Assembly (NCBI GenBank): GCA_025765615.1
Contig: JAIVFJ010000019.1
Location: 372,001 to 436,000 of the forward strand
Length of the DNA stretch: 64,000 bases
Reading direction: 5' to 3'
Source: Zopfochytrium polystomum
Taxonomy: Eukaryota > Chytridiomycota > Chytridiomycetes > Chytridiales > Chytridiaceae
Shown here: positions 9,798-22,534 of the stretch, piece after piece
Layout: each line of letters starts with the position of its first letter
Numbering within the stretch: the first letter of the stretch is position 1
The notes under the pieces: generated by a model
The model's database searches: none
The model's input: the letters and a program-made list of their open reading frames with translations, nothing else
Told to the model about the DNA's origin: nothing
Position numbers and translations under genes: made by a program

Positions 9798-12776
9798 ATG
9801 TTCTGGCGGTTCGGCCTGCAGTCTGCAGCAGCCATTGACAGTTTGTTAGAAAAGGACACTGTTACGCTGGAGGAGCTGTTTGAAGTGGAAGAACTCTTGC
9901 AGGAATGCAAAGCTCATAATTCCAAGCTCATTGACATGTGAGTGCATTGAGGAGAAAGAGGTGGAGATTGGCATGTGCGCTAAAGGGATGTCATTACTTC
10001 GAATTTACTGTATTACTTCATCACAACCGGAACATAGACTTTCCAAGCCGGAGAATCTGAAAACGCTCCTACTGTTACTGACGAGCGATGACCTTGAGGA
10101 GTCCAAGAAATTCAAGTGAGGAATGGAGGAGCGCAGTCCTGCGGGGAAATGGGGCTTTATTTTACTAAATGTGTTATTATTGGCAGATACCCATACCTGG
10201 CGTGCGAAGTCATCAGCTGCGAGATACTGTCAGTTTGTGACGGGCTTGTCGCGGACGTACAGCTTCTTTCGACGTTTTGGACGTTTTTGGACCGTCCAGG
10301 TCCAATTGATCCCCTGCAAGCGGGGGTACTTTTCTAAAGTAAATGGCATTTTGATACAGAAGAAAGTTGTCGAGGTAAAGTAACCTTTTCGCGAAAACAA
10401 GTTTCTTCTCACTCACTTGTTTTCGGCCCCTGGCGCGTCTCAACTGGACCAGATGCTTGCGTTCATCCGACGACAACCAAACGTCGTTGAGCGGATGCTG
10501 CGACACATGGCGAATGCTTCTATTGCAGAGCTGCTCCTCAAAATCATCAGCGTGGAGGAGCTGCCGGATGGTCAAGGCATCATTAGCGTAAGTCACGAAT
10601 ACCGCTGCTCTTCACTCCACACCCACTTTTAGCGTGAGGCTGACTGCTCTTTCGGCAGTGGTTGTGCGGGCAGCAGCTAATTCCACAGTTGATTGAGCGA
10701 CTCGATCCAAAGCAAGACGTGGAGGTACCACACCACTGCCTGGCTTAGCCATTTGTTAACCTGCCTTAGGTTCACAACACGGCGTCACAAACGATATTAG
10801 ATGTAATTGCCGTCAGTTACCAAAATATTGCGGCGTTGGAAGCTGCGATAGCAGCCGGTGAGGCGATTTCAATGGATGGAAGTACTTCGTTGGTGGACCA
10901 GTTGAAGAGGTGAGAATCTTGGACCACCGTTTCAAGAAAGACCCGTAAGTGGTTGAGCCCGTTTCAGTGCCGATATGATGAAGAAGCTTGCCGATTATAT
11001 GGTAGACAAGGAGTCTCCGAATGCGACTTCAACCCTGGCAAACGGAATAAACATTATCATTGAGTTAATACGAAGATACTGCAGGTAAGGTACATTGACT
11101 GTACAATGATGATTCACCTCCATTTCTTTACGCTTGTTTTGCACCAGCGAAATAGAGCAAGCTGAGTACCAACAGCATCAATTTCAGCAGCAGTTGATAT
11201 CTTCTCCAACTGGGGAGGCCTTGCCGACAGACCAAAAGTTGCACCAATTAGCAACAGACCTTAACAACCTTTTACAAGTGATCTGCGAACGCGTTGAAGA
11301 GATGGCCGTCCTTCTGGAGAATCCAAGAACGATGGTAATCGGATTGTAGTTACTGCATTGGAGCGAATTTTTTTTTCTTTTCCTTATCTAAGGTTGTTGT
11401 ATCAGCCCCCCTTTTCTACGCTGTCCGGGGATGTTGTGCCTCTCGGCTCCGAGCGACTGAAAACATGCGAGCTGATTGCGGAAATCCTGCACCTGCAGTA
11501 CCTGTACTTTTCCAGCCCGCTTTTTGAGCGACTGGTCAGCGCCAGCACCACTTCGAAGCCTCTTGCAGCCTCCCACTCCTCGGTCGACGAACTCGCAGAG
11601 GCGCTGACGAGGCTGCGACTGTCGAATCAGCCAAACGTGGCCGACGAGTTGGTCGCGTTGACCGACAAGTTTGTAAAGTTAAAAGTGCTTCCGATGTGTT
11701 TGGTACAGAACATTTTATTTCTTTTTGTTTCCCCTTTCGTTTTGTTTCTTTATCTTTCTAAGTCGCTCAAATACCCTCTTCGTTTTAGAAACTTTTTTTC
11801 GAGTTTCCATGGAACAACTTTCTTCATTCGGTCGTCTATGACATGATTGCCAAAGTCTTCAACACATACTCCTACACTTCAACAACCTCGTACGCGCGCC
11901 CGCCGGAACAGGGAGAGGACTTCCCACCCGCGTCTCCACCAGGCGGCACGTTGGACGTGAAGATGAAGGGAGTGCAAGCAAGCTTCAAGATGCTCGTATC
12001 ATCGGTACGTACTGTGGACTATTTTTTTTTTTTTTTTTGACTCCTTTCTCCTGCCTGGAACTTTTTTTGAGGTCGGGGAAGCGTTGCTGCGTTGGCTTAC
12101 TTGGATGATTCCTATACCACACGCACGCACACACAGATCCTGATCGACGGCGAGCTTTCGGCAAAAATAATTGATGCCCAAAAGCGAAACGACGAAGGGG
12201 AGAAACTGCCTCGAGGAACCAGGCTTGGGTTTATGGGTCACCTGACGTATATTGCCGACGAAGTGTGCAAGCTGATTGAGAAGTGTGGGGCAGATTTCGA
12301 AGTCGAAGGCGGAGGTATGTGAGACTCTGCTGTGCACGGTTCTTGCTTCCGCCAGCAACACCTTTTTATGCGAGAATTCTTTGCGCAGCAGTCAACCCAA
12401 AAATTAACACAAGCAACATCGACACTCGTTTTTTCTTTGCAACAAACCCGTCCCAGCTCCAAACATCGTGCACCCCGAATGGGACGCTTACGTGAACGGC
12501 GGGCTCCAAGAGACCAAGGAACGGGACCGTCAGCTGCTGGGCGGCACACGGCCCACGCAGCTCGAGCAGCTGCCGATGGACCAAATGAACCCCGAGGCCA
12601 TGGATGCCCTTCCGCTGCCTGACGCTGGGGATGACGGTGGCGGCGGTGGGGTCAGGTCCGGCGACGAGTCACCGCCGCTGCCTTCGGCAGACGTTGTTGT
12701 CGGGGTGGGAGAGGATCCTGCGGCCGCGACTGGTGGTGCTACGGTTGCGAGTGCGGCCACTGCCCAGCGTAGTTGA
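9798..12776 (+). CDS. SAPS-domain (SIT4/PP6 phosphatase-associated) regulatory subunit
   Basis: SAPS proteins bind PP6/SIT4-type phosphatase catalytic subunits and direct their cell-cycle and stress functions. The start is diagnostic: MFWRFG, then LLEKDTVTLEELFEVEELLQECK. Exons, read from splice sites and phase: 9798-9937, 10038-10115, 10187-10374, 10453-10587, 10659-10724, 10770-10909, 10968-11084, 11148-11334, 11393-11702, 11789-12004, 12137-12314, 12457-12776. Other family blocks are GDVVPLGSERLKTCEL, FFEFPWNNFLHSVVYDMI and WDAYVNGGLQETKERDRQLLGG. Two exons need one base removed to keep phase: the five-G run at 10322-10326 and the six-C run at 11406-11411. With these the product is about 690 aa, ending in a Gly/Ala/acidic tail. 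Family assignment is secure; the two breaks look like base-calling errors because all other phases agree. Confidence 0.92.
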
Positions 12777-13795
12777 GGGAGTCATTGAGATTTTGACCGG
12801 GTGTTGGGTGGTGGTCTGTCCGTCTCTGTGTTGGCCCGTCCTTTGTATGTTTGTTGTTCTCTTCTGTCTGTCTGGGGGACAGCAAGCCCCTTTCTGCCTT
12901 TGGTTTTTCGTGCTTTCCCCCTCCCCCTCCCCCATGCTTTCTTGTTCTTCCGTTTTCTCCTGAATTTTCTCCTCGCGAGTCTTGACTACCTAATTCCTCT
13001 TTCTTTCACAAAAGTTCGATGATGCTAACGTTGGAATTCGTCGGAATTCACTCGAGTGGGATGGCGTTGGGGACCGCGGCCCTCAAGAAAACTCACCACA
13101 GAGGTTGGACGAATAAGATTAGTTTCTTGCTATGTTTACCAAGGTCAAAGCCCAGCTCAGCCGGCTGGACTCACCACGATGTCTAAGTGTCCGTTCCAAG
13201 AGCAACCCCTCGACGGTCCAAATTCCCCTTATAAATCCTTTTGTGGCGCGTCAGCATTCTTAAATTCCGATCCTGCGCGTAAAGGTTCTTTTTTTTTTTT
13301 TTTTTTTTTTTTCGCAATCCAAGACCCTTTTCCGAATCGTGAGCCCAGGAAGACAGCTAACTATGTCAAATGACAACCACGTCACCACGCTGATGTGACT
13401 TACACTAAGTCGGGTAAGCCAAAAGGCCCAATCTGAATCCAACGACAAGAGTTAGGTGAAGACGTCATTCTAGCTTTGCTTTCCTAGGCTTCGCTTGCGA
13501 GGACAATGCAATTAGAATCACCCTCAATGGGCCGTGTCTGCTGGGATGGTTCTTGGTGTGAGCAGCACCCAGCATTCCCTCTGTGAGGCAGAGCACTGCA
13601 CTCACTGGATTCAGAGAAATGTTGAGCCAGGGCAGCTCACATCTGCCCCAGGTCAGCTGACTTTTCTCTCTGTGTGCAACACCCTTTGTCTGCTGTGCAG
13701 AGACATCTCTCCAGGCCTCTGGACACCCGCTGGTTGATTTGAAATGCTCCTGTTGATTTCAAATCACCTTCCCTCTGTGGGAAGTTTGGTCTCTG
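12777..13795. other. Intergenic region, no gene seen
   Basis: T-rich 3' flank of the SAPS gene (12780-13020), a poly-T tract at about 13287-13312, and then sequence with short self-similar blocks (13560-13790) just before the solo LTR. No supported ORF. Confidence 0.4.
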
Positions 13796-14246
13796 TGTTA
13801 AGCAGAACTGACTGGTTAGAGGCACAAGACGGACCTGAACCTATTGTGACTGTCAGTTATCGTTCTCACGATGCCCATGGGAGAGCACCAAGCAGACCTG
13901 GGCGCTGCTTGTGCTGTTGACAAATACTCTGAGTATTAAGTGGAACGGAAACCAAGTGTCAACAGTTTTCCTCCTCCTCTGCTCAAGCAGATAATATAGA
14001 AGATTTTTTTTCTTTCTTATTGTTCCAGCGCCAGAGGGCCAGGCAGGAAGAGAAAGTTCCATCAGCAGAGATAATATAGAAGAGGTTTTTACTCTGTGCC
14101 AGCACGCTTGCCTAGCAACTATTATAGCAGGCATATCATCATTATGTATCAATAATTCATTACAGAGTTTTCTCTTTCTCCAAGTTGGGGAGAAGGACCA
14201 CCCACAAACACACATCTCCACTTCATTCACTCCTTCCACTCACTCA
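13796..14246 (+). mobile_element. Solo LTR of a Ty1/copia-type retrotransposon
   Basis: The sequence starts TGTTAAGCAGAACTGACTGG. It matches, with substitutions and small gaps, the LTR that directly follows the polypurine tract of the copia remnant near 41894 (minus strand, TGTTAGGCGGAACTGACTGG). Homology is visible over at least the first ~170 bases. No internal retroelement coding sequence lies next to it, so it is read as a solo LTR. The 3' end is placed at a CA at 14246 because CTCTC follows, close to the CTCTG preceding the 5' end (a possible imperfect 5-base target duplication). The 5' end is well supported; the 3' end is tentative. Confidence 0.6.
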
Positions 14247-15023
14247 CTCTCAGAGTAGACTGTTTACACCTGGCAAAGTCCTTTTGCCAGCTGCCCCTTT
14301 ATTGCAGCATAAGGCAAATCTGCCACATATAAACAGCCCAACTTGAACGACAGTTAATGGCTTTGCACTTAACAACGCACTACATACCCCTGTATGCTTT
14401 GTAAAAGACTAAGCCAATCAAATTCACAAGGATTGGAACCGGGAACTTGACAATTAGTCTGAAAATCTGCAAAGTGGAAAAATTCAGAAAAATTATGGCA
14501 GCATCCAGAATCGACCAATCTTGTAGATAAGGTCATGCGTAAAATATAAAATATGTGATGTGTTATTTGTCAAATAGTAAGGTAAGAGTTTGTCGAGAAC
14601 CTACTTGAGAATCTCATAATAATGAAATGTGGATAATGTGCAATTGTTGTGTATCTGGGGGTTTAACCCAACACAAATCAAGCTGTGAGTAAAAGGGAAA
14701 CGAGGGTATTTGTCCAGATAACATTCCAAATCGTCATTTTTCAATCAATTATACAATAGGCCCAAAATCCTACCAACAGCAGTTTGTTGGCGCGAAGAAG
14801 GAAGGGGGCTTCTTCACCAAAGCGGATCCACCAACTCAACTGCTTCCGTTTGGGCTTGTTGTCCGCCCGTGCTCCCTGTCGGGATGGCACTTGGCCCGCC
14901 GCCGCCGCCAAACAAACAAACAAACAAACAACAAGCAAACAAATCACCACAGGCAGAAAGACAGAGGCGCTGTTCCTCGCTCGCTCTCGCTTGTTTGCTC
15001 TTTCGCTTTGTCTCACACACACA

Positions 15024-15071
<48 letters not shown>

Positions 15072-16032
15072 CTCTCTCTCCCTCTCTCTCGCTCTCTGGT
15101 GGGTGCTTGGAAAACAAACACATCAGGGCAGTCAAAAATTTCCTTTTTCGGTACCCTCACCAACCCGAAAAGGAAAGCGAGGGGAGTGCGCGAGAGAGGA
15201 GGGACTGGCTGGCTGGCTGTGACGCACAGCCAAGAAGGAACGAAAGAAAACAAAAGAAAAGGAAGAAAAAAAAAAAAGGGACGACGAAGAAATACAAAAA
15301 GAGAAAGAAATCAGCAAACCAATAGGCGGCGGCGTGGGTGAGCCCGTCAATTGGGGGTGAAACCGTGCCGAGCCCAGAAACAAAAAAATCAAAAACAAAC
15401 AACAAAAAAGAAAAAAAAATAAGAAAAAGAAGAAGAAAAATTCGCTCGCTCGCTCACTCGCTAACACTCCTGCATCGCAAGGCGCCCCCGATCCATCCAT
15501 TATCATCAGCAAGGAGGCCAGCCAGCGAGCCAGCCAGCCAGCACACGAGAGAGGAGGGAGGGACGGCGAGGTGGCTGCAGGAGTACAATCGCTTCTTCGA
15601 TCAGGCACCATCCCTATCCCAGCAGCTAATCGGCACCCTCTCTGTGGGCTGTCTGGGCAGCAGCAGGTTGGAGAAGAAATGCCCAGCCTGCGGGCCTCTG
15701 GCGCCGCCATCTCCCAGCGGGTGAGGTTGCGGCCTGAGTTGGAGCAGCAGCTGCACCAGCAGCCTCAGCACAATAGTCAACAGTGCGTGCAACAGAAGCG
15801 CCCTTCTCCGCAGGATGAGCGAGAATTCCACCAAAGCAGAAGCTGTATCCGCAAGCCCAGCAAGTGCAGGAGCTTAGTTCGGTCGAACTGTCCGCCCCAT
15901 TCTTCACCAACCACTTCATCACGACACCAAGAACCTCTCACCAACCCTGCTGCCGTGCTTTCCCCCTGGATTCCCCACACTGACTGCTCGCAGCATCTCA
16001 CCGCAGCACAAGTGTCCTATAGCGAGAATTGC
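14247..16032. other. Intergenic region, AT-rich then microsatellite-rich
   Basis: From 14250 to 14760 the sequence is AT-rich without ORFs. From 15015 to 15110 there is CA followed by a long (CT)n tract, then A-rich tracts (15235-15320, 15380-15440). An open frame upstream of 16033 (from about 15571) continues into the membrane-protein gene and may be 5' UTR or an N-terminal extension. Confidence 0.4.
15015..15098. repeat. (CA)n-(CT)n compound microsatellite
   Basis: CACACA followed by near-perfect CT dinucleotides with a few CG and CC interruptions. Confidence 0.85.
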
Positions 16033-18844
16033 ATGCGGTTGGAAGCGCGTTGCCGACCGCCATCTCAGCATGCAAAGCGATGGCATGCTTCCCACATCCT
16101 TCTTGGCCTGTGCATTCTCCTTGTGGCTGTGTGCTCCGTCTTTGCGGACTCCATCGATACATCGACCACGCCGGATGCTACCTCGATGAGCGATATTTTG
16201 ACCTCCTCAACTTTTGCAACCACACCCGCAGTCACCACACAAGCCTCTGATTCAGTCTCTCAAACCGACAGCGGCAATTCCACCACAACTACTAATACGA
16301 AGAAGCCAGGCGTCGTTTCGAGGAAGGGAAACGGGTCATCAACCACAACATCGAGCCTTCAAAACGCGGATACTCTTAACGATGGTGCTGGGGTCCCTAC
16401 CCCGGCGACAGAAACCTCTCCTTCGCCCCCTGACCCCTCTTCATCCACTACCCGTTCACTCCCGGTTGCGGTTGGTGGAGGGTTGGATGATCCAGGCTCT
16501 GGAGATTTGGTCGGAGCAACCCAGACGGCGTCATCGAGCCCACCAGGGGGCAGCCCAACCCCTGTCGTTGCTGGGTCCCCCGGCTCGGGTTCGGATGGTG
16601 GTACCAATGCCGGCGCAGGCAGCGGTTCCAACGGTGTAGAAGGGACGAACAGCGAGAGCGGAGGCTCAACCCAAAACTCGAACAACGGAAACTCCGGGAT
16701 GAACCTTGGGAATCCTCAGACTGTCGGGAGTTCCACATCTCCGACGTTGAGCCCGTCCACTTCAACTTCAACCACACTCACTGCGGGCGAAGGGCGACCA
16801 ACGGCACCCTCTACAACAGGCTCCGTTTCCTCCTCTTCGTCGCAAAGCCAGACCACCTTGCTCGCGGTTGTCCCCGTTGCTGTCGTCGCAGCCTGCGCTG
16901 CACTTGCTGGTTATGTCGTACAACAGCGTCGGCGAAATTTGATGGCAGGAGCCTCCTCACGCGGACAGCCTGGACTCAGCAACAGCGTTGGCACGACCCA
17001 CTTTCCCTCGCCTCCGCCGCCGTCCTTGCAACCCGTCTCGAAAAGCGGCAGGACCTTTTTCCACGATCTCGTCACAGCGGCTGCTGCCCACCGGAGACGA
17101 GGCACCGGAGACAGTTCCAACACAGCCGCAGCCGGCGCCACGGGCAATCACCCTGAAGCTTACACGCTACAAATGGCGGTACCGAACGGTTCACCAGTCC
17201 CACGCTCGGTCCTGGTCCCTTCACACCACCATCCAAGTGATGCGCGAATTGCCAGAGTCGACGCACTGCAGGAGATTTCGCAGCCAAGCGACCAAGATGT
17301 TGCAGTCGTTTCGGAATATTGGTACTTCCAAAATCCGTATCAGAGGAAAAGCACGTTAGTTTCACCCGGCGTTCCCTCTAGTTCAACCGAAATGCCGCCA
17401 GCAGCGGCTTTGGTGGGAAGCTATGACAGCCGTGGTCTCCTCGAAGACATTCCCGCGCGGTTCGTTTTGCCGTCTTTGTACAGCTCCCACGACACAGGTT
17501 CAATGATTTCCTATGGAGAGAGATCAGAGAGGTCCGAAGCAACTGTACAGTCTGGCGGTTCTGGATATGACGAAGACGAAAGCTCTTCGATGTTCACTTA
17601 CGACACAGTGACAATGAATGATTATCCTCTTGAAGAGAACTCAGTCGCTGCTACAGAGCCACCACCAGAGCGGTTGATCGTTGCAACTGCCCGGCTCGAT
17701 GTTTTGCCTGTGTTGAGTGTGTTGGCAGCAGAGTCGTCCCGCATGTCGAACTCTTTTGACTCCGGAACGACGGCTAATTTGCCGAACTCGGCAACAAAAG
17801 TTTCGCCTCCAACGGGAAAGGACACAGGAGGCTTTTACAGCTACATGATGGCGATCCTTGGACAATCCAGCGAGACAAAGCAGGCGTCCCCCCCACCTGC
17901 CCATCCTTCCTCTAATTCCATCGATCAATCACCAGCGGATGCTAGTTTTCCAGCGGACACTTCATCAATCAACACCTTCCCATCCTTAGTATCCGACGAT
18001 CGTACTGTCGACTCATTTCGACAGCGATCGCACAGATCACAGCGGTCGCAAGAGCTCGCACTCCCGGGACTCATGACAAACACACGGCGGCAGGCCCGCC
18101 CTCCGTCGGCGGCAAGCAGCGTATCGCTGACCCGTGACGTGTCGCCCTTGCCCGCGTCTGACCTCTCGTCACAATTTCATCCGCAGCAGCATCCGCACTA
18201 TTACTTGAACCTCCAACAACGGAACGAAGACCGGCATCTTCACCGAATCCGAAACATTCCTCCGACAGCAGTCTCAGGTCCAGGCCCCATGTCCCCAGGC
18301 GCAAACAGTGGTGACAGCAACGGGGAATTCAGTTCTCGACAGTCAGTTTTGCGCCGTGCACCATCTACGAGCAGCACGAACACGTCCAGCGGGAGCGTGA
18401 GTCAGAGCACCAGTCCACGTAACGAGGGTGCTTTTGACGAGGAAGCTGGAGGAGCAGGCGTGCACGACAACGACGAGGTCGAAGACGACGGAGGACGACG
18501 ACTTTGGTCTCGGAGCCCTTCCCACCGCACGGAACGCCATCTTTCGACGGGTAGCTTCGCATCAACATCGACTGCGTCGTCCGCGGGCCGCATCGATCGC
18601 GACATTGCTGTCAACCGCATCATCAGAGTCTCTGTCGCAGTACGTCCGGTCCGATCAACAGCACCAGCAGCAACAGCAGCAGCAGCCGCAGCACGGCCGA
18701 GCTGGTCCAGCGATGGCGGGATGGGATACCCGCGAGGTCGCAAGGGATCCTCGTCGGTCATCCAGTGTTTTGTCCGGAGGCTTTGCATCCCTGGGCAGGG
18801 TGTTGGGAGAGTCGCGGGGCGACCAGTCCGAGTGGAAGACTTAA
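16033..18844 (+). CDS. Single-pass membrane protein with Ser/Thr-rich ectodomain
   Basis: The chosen ATG (16033) puts a classic signal peptide near the N-terminus (HILLGLCILLVAVCSVFA, residues about 21-38). A Ser/Thr/Gly-rich, probably O-glycosylated ectodomain follows, then one transmembrane helix (LLAVVPVAVVAACAALAGYVV, residues about 276-296) and a basic stop-transfer QQRRR. The rest is a long, disordered Ser-rich cytoplasmic tail. The layout resembles fungal wall-stress or Mid2-type sensors, but no specific family motif is visible. In the frame as given, the C-terminus runs to 19089 through T-rich, UTR-like sequence. Removing one G from GGG at 18585-18587 instead gives a Gln-rich tail ending at 18844 (about 936 aa), which I prefer. 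Upstream in-frame ATGs such as 15679 are alternative starts. Confidence 0.6.
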
Positions 18845-19435
18845 TTTCCGAGTTCGGTGGAGAACGGTGGAACGGTGTCGGAAGCTTTTTTTTTTTAACA
18901 TTTTTCCTCCTCTTCGGGCTTGTCGTGTTGGTGGACCTTTGTCCCTTGTTACCAAGTATCACATTCGCTTCGTCAATGCGTCGCAGTACCTTATGCTCGC
19001 TATGCCAGCGCTTTCCGCCCCTTCTTGACTTCTTTATCATTTTGCTGCATGGATTTTTGTATCCCGGCTCCGGCCACCTCGGGGGTTGACTTGCTCTCTC
19101 CTTTTATCGCGTCCTTACAATTTCTTTTTCGCTGCTTCTTCCCCAGCTTCTCTGTCCCGACCCCTTTTCTCATGCTCGCTTGTATCTTTTTGTTTCCCCC
19201 CCCCCCCCCCCACCCCCTCTCTGCCTTCCCCGTCCTCTTTTTCTTTCGCGCAGCGCCTGCGTTTCATAGAGCCTAACCATTCCAATCAAACAATATAATC
19301 AAAACAGAGTCGGTTCAGTTTGCCGTTTTTCTGTTTGGGCGAGCTCCATAAAACTGATGGTGGGTGGTGAGCGGTTGCAAGAATTCATTGCGAGAGAAGA
19401 GAGAGAAGGTAAAGAAAGACATGACACAGAGAGAG

Positions 19436-19437
<2 letters not shown>

Positions 19438-19514
<77 letters not shown>
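19438..19514. repeat. (GA)n microsatellite
   Basis: Perfect GA dinucleotides for about 75 bases. Confidence 0.9.
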
Positions 19515-19517
<3 letters not shown>

Positions 19518-20966
19518 TCTACAGTGTATGCCTTTGTGTTTTCCCCACTGCTCCAGGTTCCTTTGCTGGCTTTAGGGGCAAGTGTTTTCGTCTGCGATGT
19601 GAGCTTGTCTTTTTCTGATTTTTGCCAAGCCCATACAAACAAATCGAGGAGGAAACTATTTTCCGTTCCACTTTATACTCTGGGTAGTGTTCAACAGCAC
19701 AAGCCAGCACCCAGGTCTTATGAGATAACTCGAGTATCTCCTAAGGTGTTTGGCCATAGATTAGGTTCTCCAATGAGCTCTTACTTTCCTATGATACATA
19801 TGACACATCGTGTTCTGTATATGTAACATCTGAACGAGGAATTCAGGAAGGGATTGGATCTGGTCATCCCCATAATTTTTCTGAATTTTTTCTTCTTTCC
19901 TGCTCTAATTGCGACGTACCTCACGATCTTTGATGGTGAGAAGACCTCTCCTGGGCTCTTGAGTTACAATTAGGCCTTCGTACTTTGGGGCTGCCATGTT
20001 TGTATGAGTTAATTATCTTGTAAACGCTTCTTATCTCTTATCTTTTCGTCCCTGTCAGGGGTGCCTTGTCATTAATTCTTCCATTCTTACCCTCCGATTC
20101 TCCTCACACCGCACTTGTTGTGCGTAGTGATTATAGTGATTCGATTTGGAATGCGACAAATGGGGCAGAGAGAGGAATTTGTCTTAACAGAATGTATGGG
20201 GTCATAGCTACGTTGTGAAGCGCAAAGCTCTCTCTGACGATCGAGCTCGGCTATTTATATCTGGCAGATTTGTCGTATGTGACAATGAAGGTGCGAAAAT
20301 CGGCGACTGGGTTGTAGACATGAATGGTTGCCAGGCATGAAGGGGCCCCGGCGTGGCGGAAGTGACTGCAGGGGGCAGGCGCAGAGCGCCCATTTGCAGT
20401 GCCACTGGCCGTCCATCTATGGTGGAGACTGGCATGAAGCGCCTGTTGGAACCGGGCCAAGACAGACAACAAGAGGTAAAATCCACTTATGTCGCGGACA
20501 CAGTAGATGTAATATATGGTGATAGTCTGGACTATGTGAGAAACAGACATAACAGTGCACCAGTTCGCGCAAGCGCACACGGCTGCTAAGTGCTGGGGTT
20601 AGAATCCCAGGTGTTTTGCTTTTCTCAGCGTTGAGCCAGGTGCGCATGCCTTGTGAGTGAGTCTGCGGAGGCGCCTTAGCTTCCTTAATGTAACGGCAAG
20701 TCACGCATATTTTCTTGTTTGTAATTGGACTCTTACTGTGAAGCCCGTGTCACGCTGAGCGTCCTGCGAGACGTTTGGCTGGGTCCAACAGCAATGATAC
20801 CGGCCTTGAGCCTGCCCTGTGAGACTCCTCGCAGAGACCCTCCTTCTTCATACGCAGGGAGAACCCCTTGCCCAAATAAACGAACCGCGCTGGTACGTGC
20901 ATTCTCAATAAACAAAACCGCAAAGAAAGGAAACATTTGATGTTTGCATTGGTCTCTGGGACTGGA

Positions 20967-21052
20967 GTTTTTTCTCTTTCTCTCCAAGTTTGGGAGAAGG
21001 ACCACCCACAAACACACATCTCCACTTCATTCACTCCTTCCACTCACTCACT
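20967..21052 (+). repeat. LTR-end-like repeat shared with 14166-14246
   Basis: The last ~80 bases match the end of the 13.8 kb solo LTR almost exactly (GAGAAGGACCACCCACAAAC through CTTCCACTCACTCAC). Upstream of this block the two loci differ, so this is either a truncated LTR or a related LTR family that shares its 3' end. Confidence 0.55.
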
Positions 21053-21403
21053 TGAGTGGAGAAGTGGACACTGCTCTGCCTGGCACCATTGCTTCAGGTA
21101 CTTGCCCATGAGAGAGGCAATCATGGTACCGTCCTGAGCAAAGGATTGAATTGATTGAGCCATCTGCACAGCTTCAACAATCAATGACTGTCTCTTTGTT
21201 TGGACTAAAGTCAACGGGCTGTTTGTATTCCTCTCTGGGTTCTGTGAGTACTTCAGAGCCAGTGCCAACCTGTCTGCCGCAGTCAACAGGCTGTCAGTCT
21301 TCCTGCCGCAGTCAATGGGTTGCTGCATTAGGTGGCCAAAGGCCGTGAGGGCGGCACTCAGTTTGTCTGAGGTTCTGGGTTTGACAGTGTGGCTGTGCTG
21401 CAA
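21044..21403 (-). other. Unclassified ORF, possibly mobile-element derived
   Basis: A minus-strand open frame of about 119 codons encodes a Gln/Leu-rich, probably helical peptide. It overlaps the LTR-like end by a few codons. No known domain is seen and the start codon is unclear. It may be a decayed structural-protein piece of a retroelement or a chance frame. Confidence 0.2.
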
Positions 21404-21886
21404 GACTGCGACTTCTCGCTACTCTCCACATGGCCTGCCATGCAATGTTCATTGTGGCATGCCACTCTCCTTTCAAGCCAGTGACATATTGCCTGTGTGT
21501 GGGACTACCAATATCCATTGAAGGCCTTTGTCTTTAATCATTTTTTTCCTTCTTCCCTTTTTTTTTTTTTTTTTTTTTTTCCGGCAAAGATTGCTTTCAA
21601 GTGGAGAGGCATCCCCTTGTGCACTATTTATTAATATTGAATTCCATGCAACGCTTGCAGCCATGCAATTCAAGAGGGCATGGCGATTGGTCGCCTTACG
21701 TATTATTTATTAAACAAAAAGTTATTAATAAAAAAATGAGAAGAAACAGACGGACGGCAACAAGTTGGAGAGACAGACAACTTTTCACTGGACAGGCGCA
21801 GAAGTTTTGTGCGGCGTGCGGCGGCGATCGAACGAACGAACGAACAGTTTCAAAGAAAATACCTGTCTCCCGTGCATCTCCAACTG

Positions 21887-21932
21887 TCTGTTTGTCTGTC
21901 TGTCTGTCTGTGTGTCTGTCTGTCTGTCTGTG

Positions 21933-21981
<49 letters not shown>

Positions 21982-21983
21982 GA
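21887..21983. repeat. (TCTG)n tetranucleotide microsatellite
   Basis: About 24 near-perfect units of TCTG with occasional TGTG interruptions. Confidence 0.9.
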
Positions 21984-22235
21984 ATGTCTCCCTGTCCGTT
22001 CACGCTCTGATCTGTCGGCGCGCATTGTTTCTTGCAACTTTCTCTATTTTTTTTGTTCCCTTCTGTCTGTCCGCCACGGTGCCTGCTGCTTCAGAATTTT
22101 TTCCTGCGTCCCCACTTTCAGCCAAGATAATAATAATAATTGCGGCAGCCGCCTGAGCTCCTCCCTCCCATCCGCACCGCTCCGCTCCCATCGGACCTGG
22201 AGGGCACGCTAGCTAGCTAGCGGGTGGCCTGCAAG

Positions 22236-22236
<1 letters not shown>

Positions 22237-22270
<34 letters not shown>
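22237..22270. repeat. (CAG)n triplet run upstream of the SH3 gene
   Basis: About 11 uninterrupted CAG units, located roughly 265 bases upstream of the start codon and probably in the promoter or 5' UTR. Confidence 0.85.
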
Positions 22271-22534
22271 CGCCTGGACGCACGCAGTACGCAGCAGGTG
22301 GGCAGCCGTGGTGTGTTGCTGCAGTGTACTGCCCGGAGGCGTCGACGGTCGGTTCGTTCAATCGCACTCCCCCACGCAGTCGCTGAAGGAAGCCGCAACC
22401 TCCCTCCACCGCAGCGGTCATTCACGGTCCGCCTCCCGATCTGGCTCCCCCTTGATTTGCATCCAAGTCGGCACCCATTCGTCGAAGCCACTGCCTTTCT
22501 CCTCCACATTCCCACCGTCCCTCCTATCTAAGCC

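Larger units (their letters stand above)
18845..22534. other. Long intergenic interval with repeats and decayed elements
   Basis: About 3.7 kb without a confident gene. It has a T/C-rich flank (18880-19260), a (GA)n tract at about 19438-19514, an AT-rich part (19680-20200), unclassified sequence with short ORFs (20210-20700), an LTR-like end (about 20967-21052), a poly-T at 21559-21582, a (TCTG)n array and a (CAG)n run. The final 300 bases are the probable promoter/5' UTR of the SH3 gene. Confidence 0.4.

Noticed and set aside
18845..19089. C-terminal extension of the membrane protein to 19089
   Set aside because: Encodes T-rich, hydrophobic UTR-like sequence; the alternative frame ending at 18844 has better composition.
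20590..20620. tRNA-like T-arm (GGGGTTAGAATCCC)
   Set aside because: The loop lacks the invariant TTC and no cloverleaf could be built.
21887..21983. CRISPR-like array
   Set aside because: It is a simple TCTG microsatellite without unique spacers, in a eukaryotic context.
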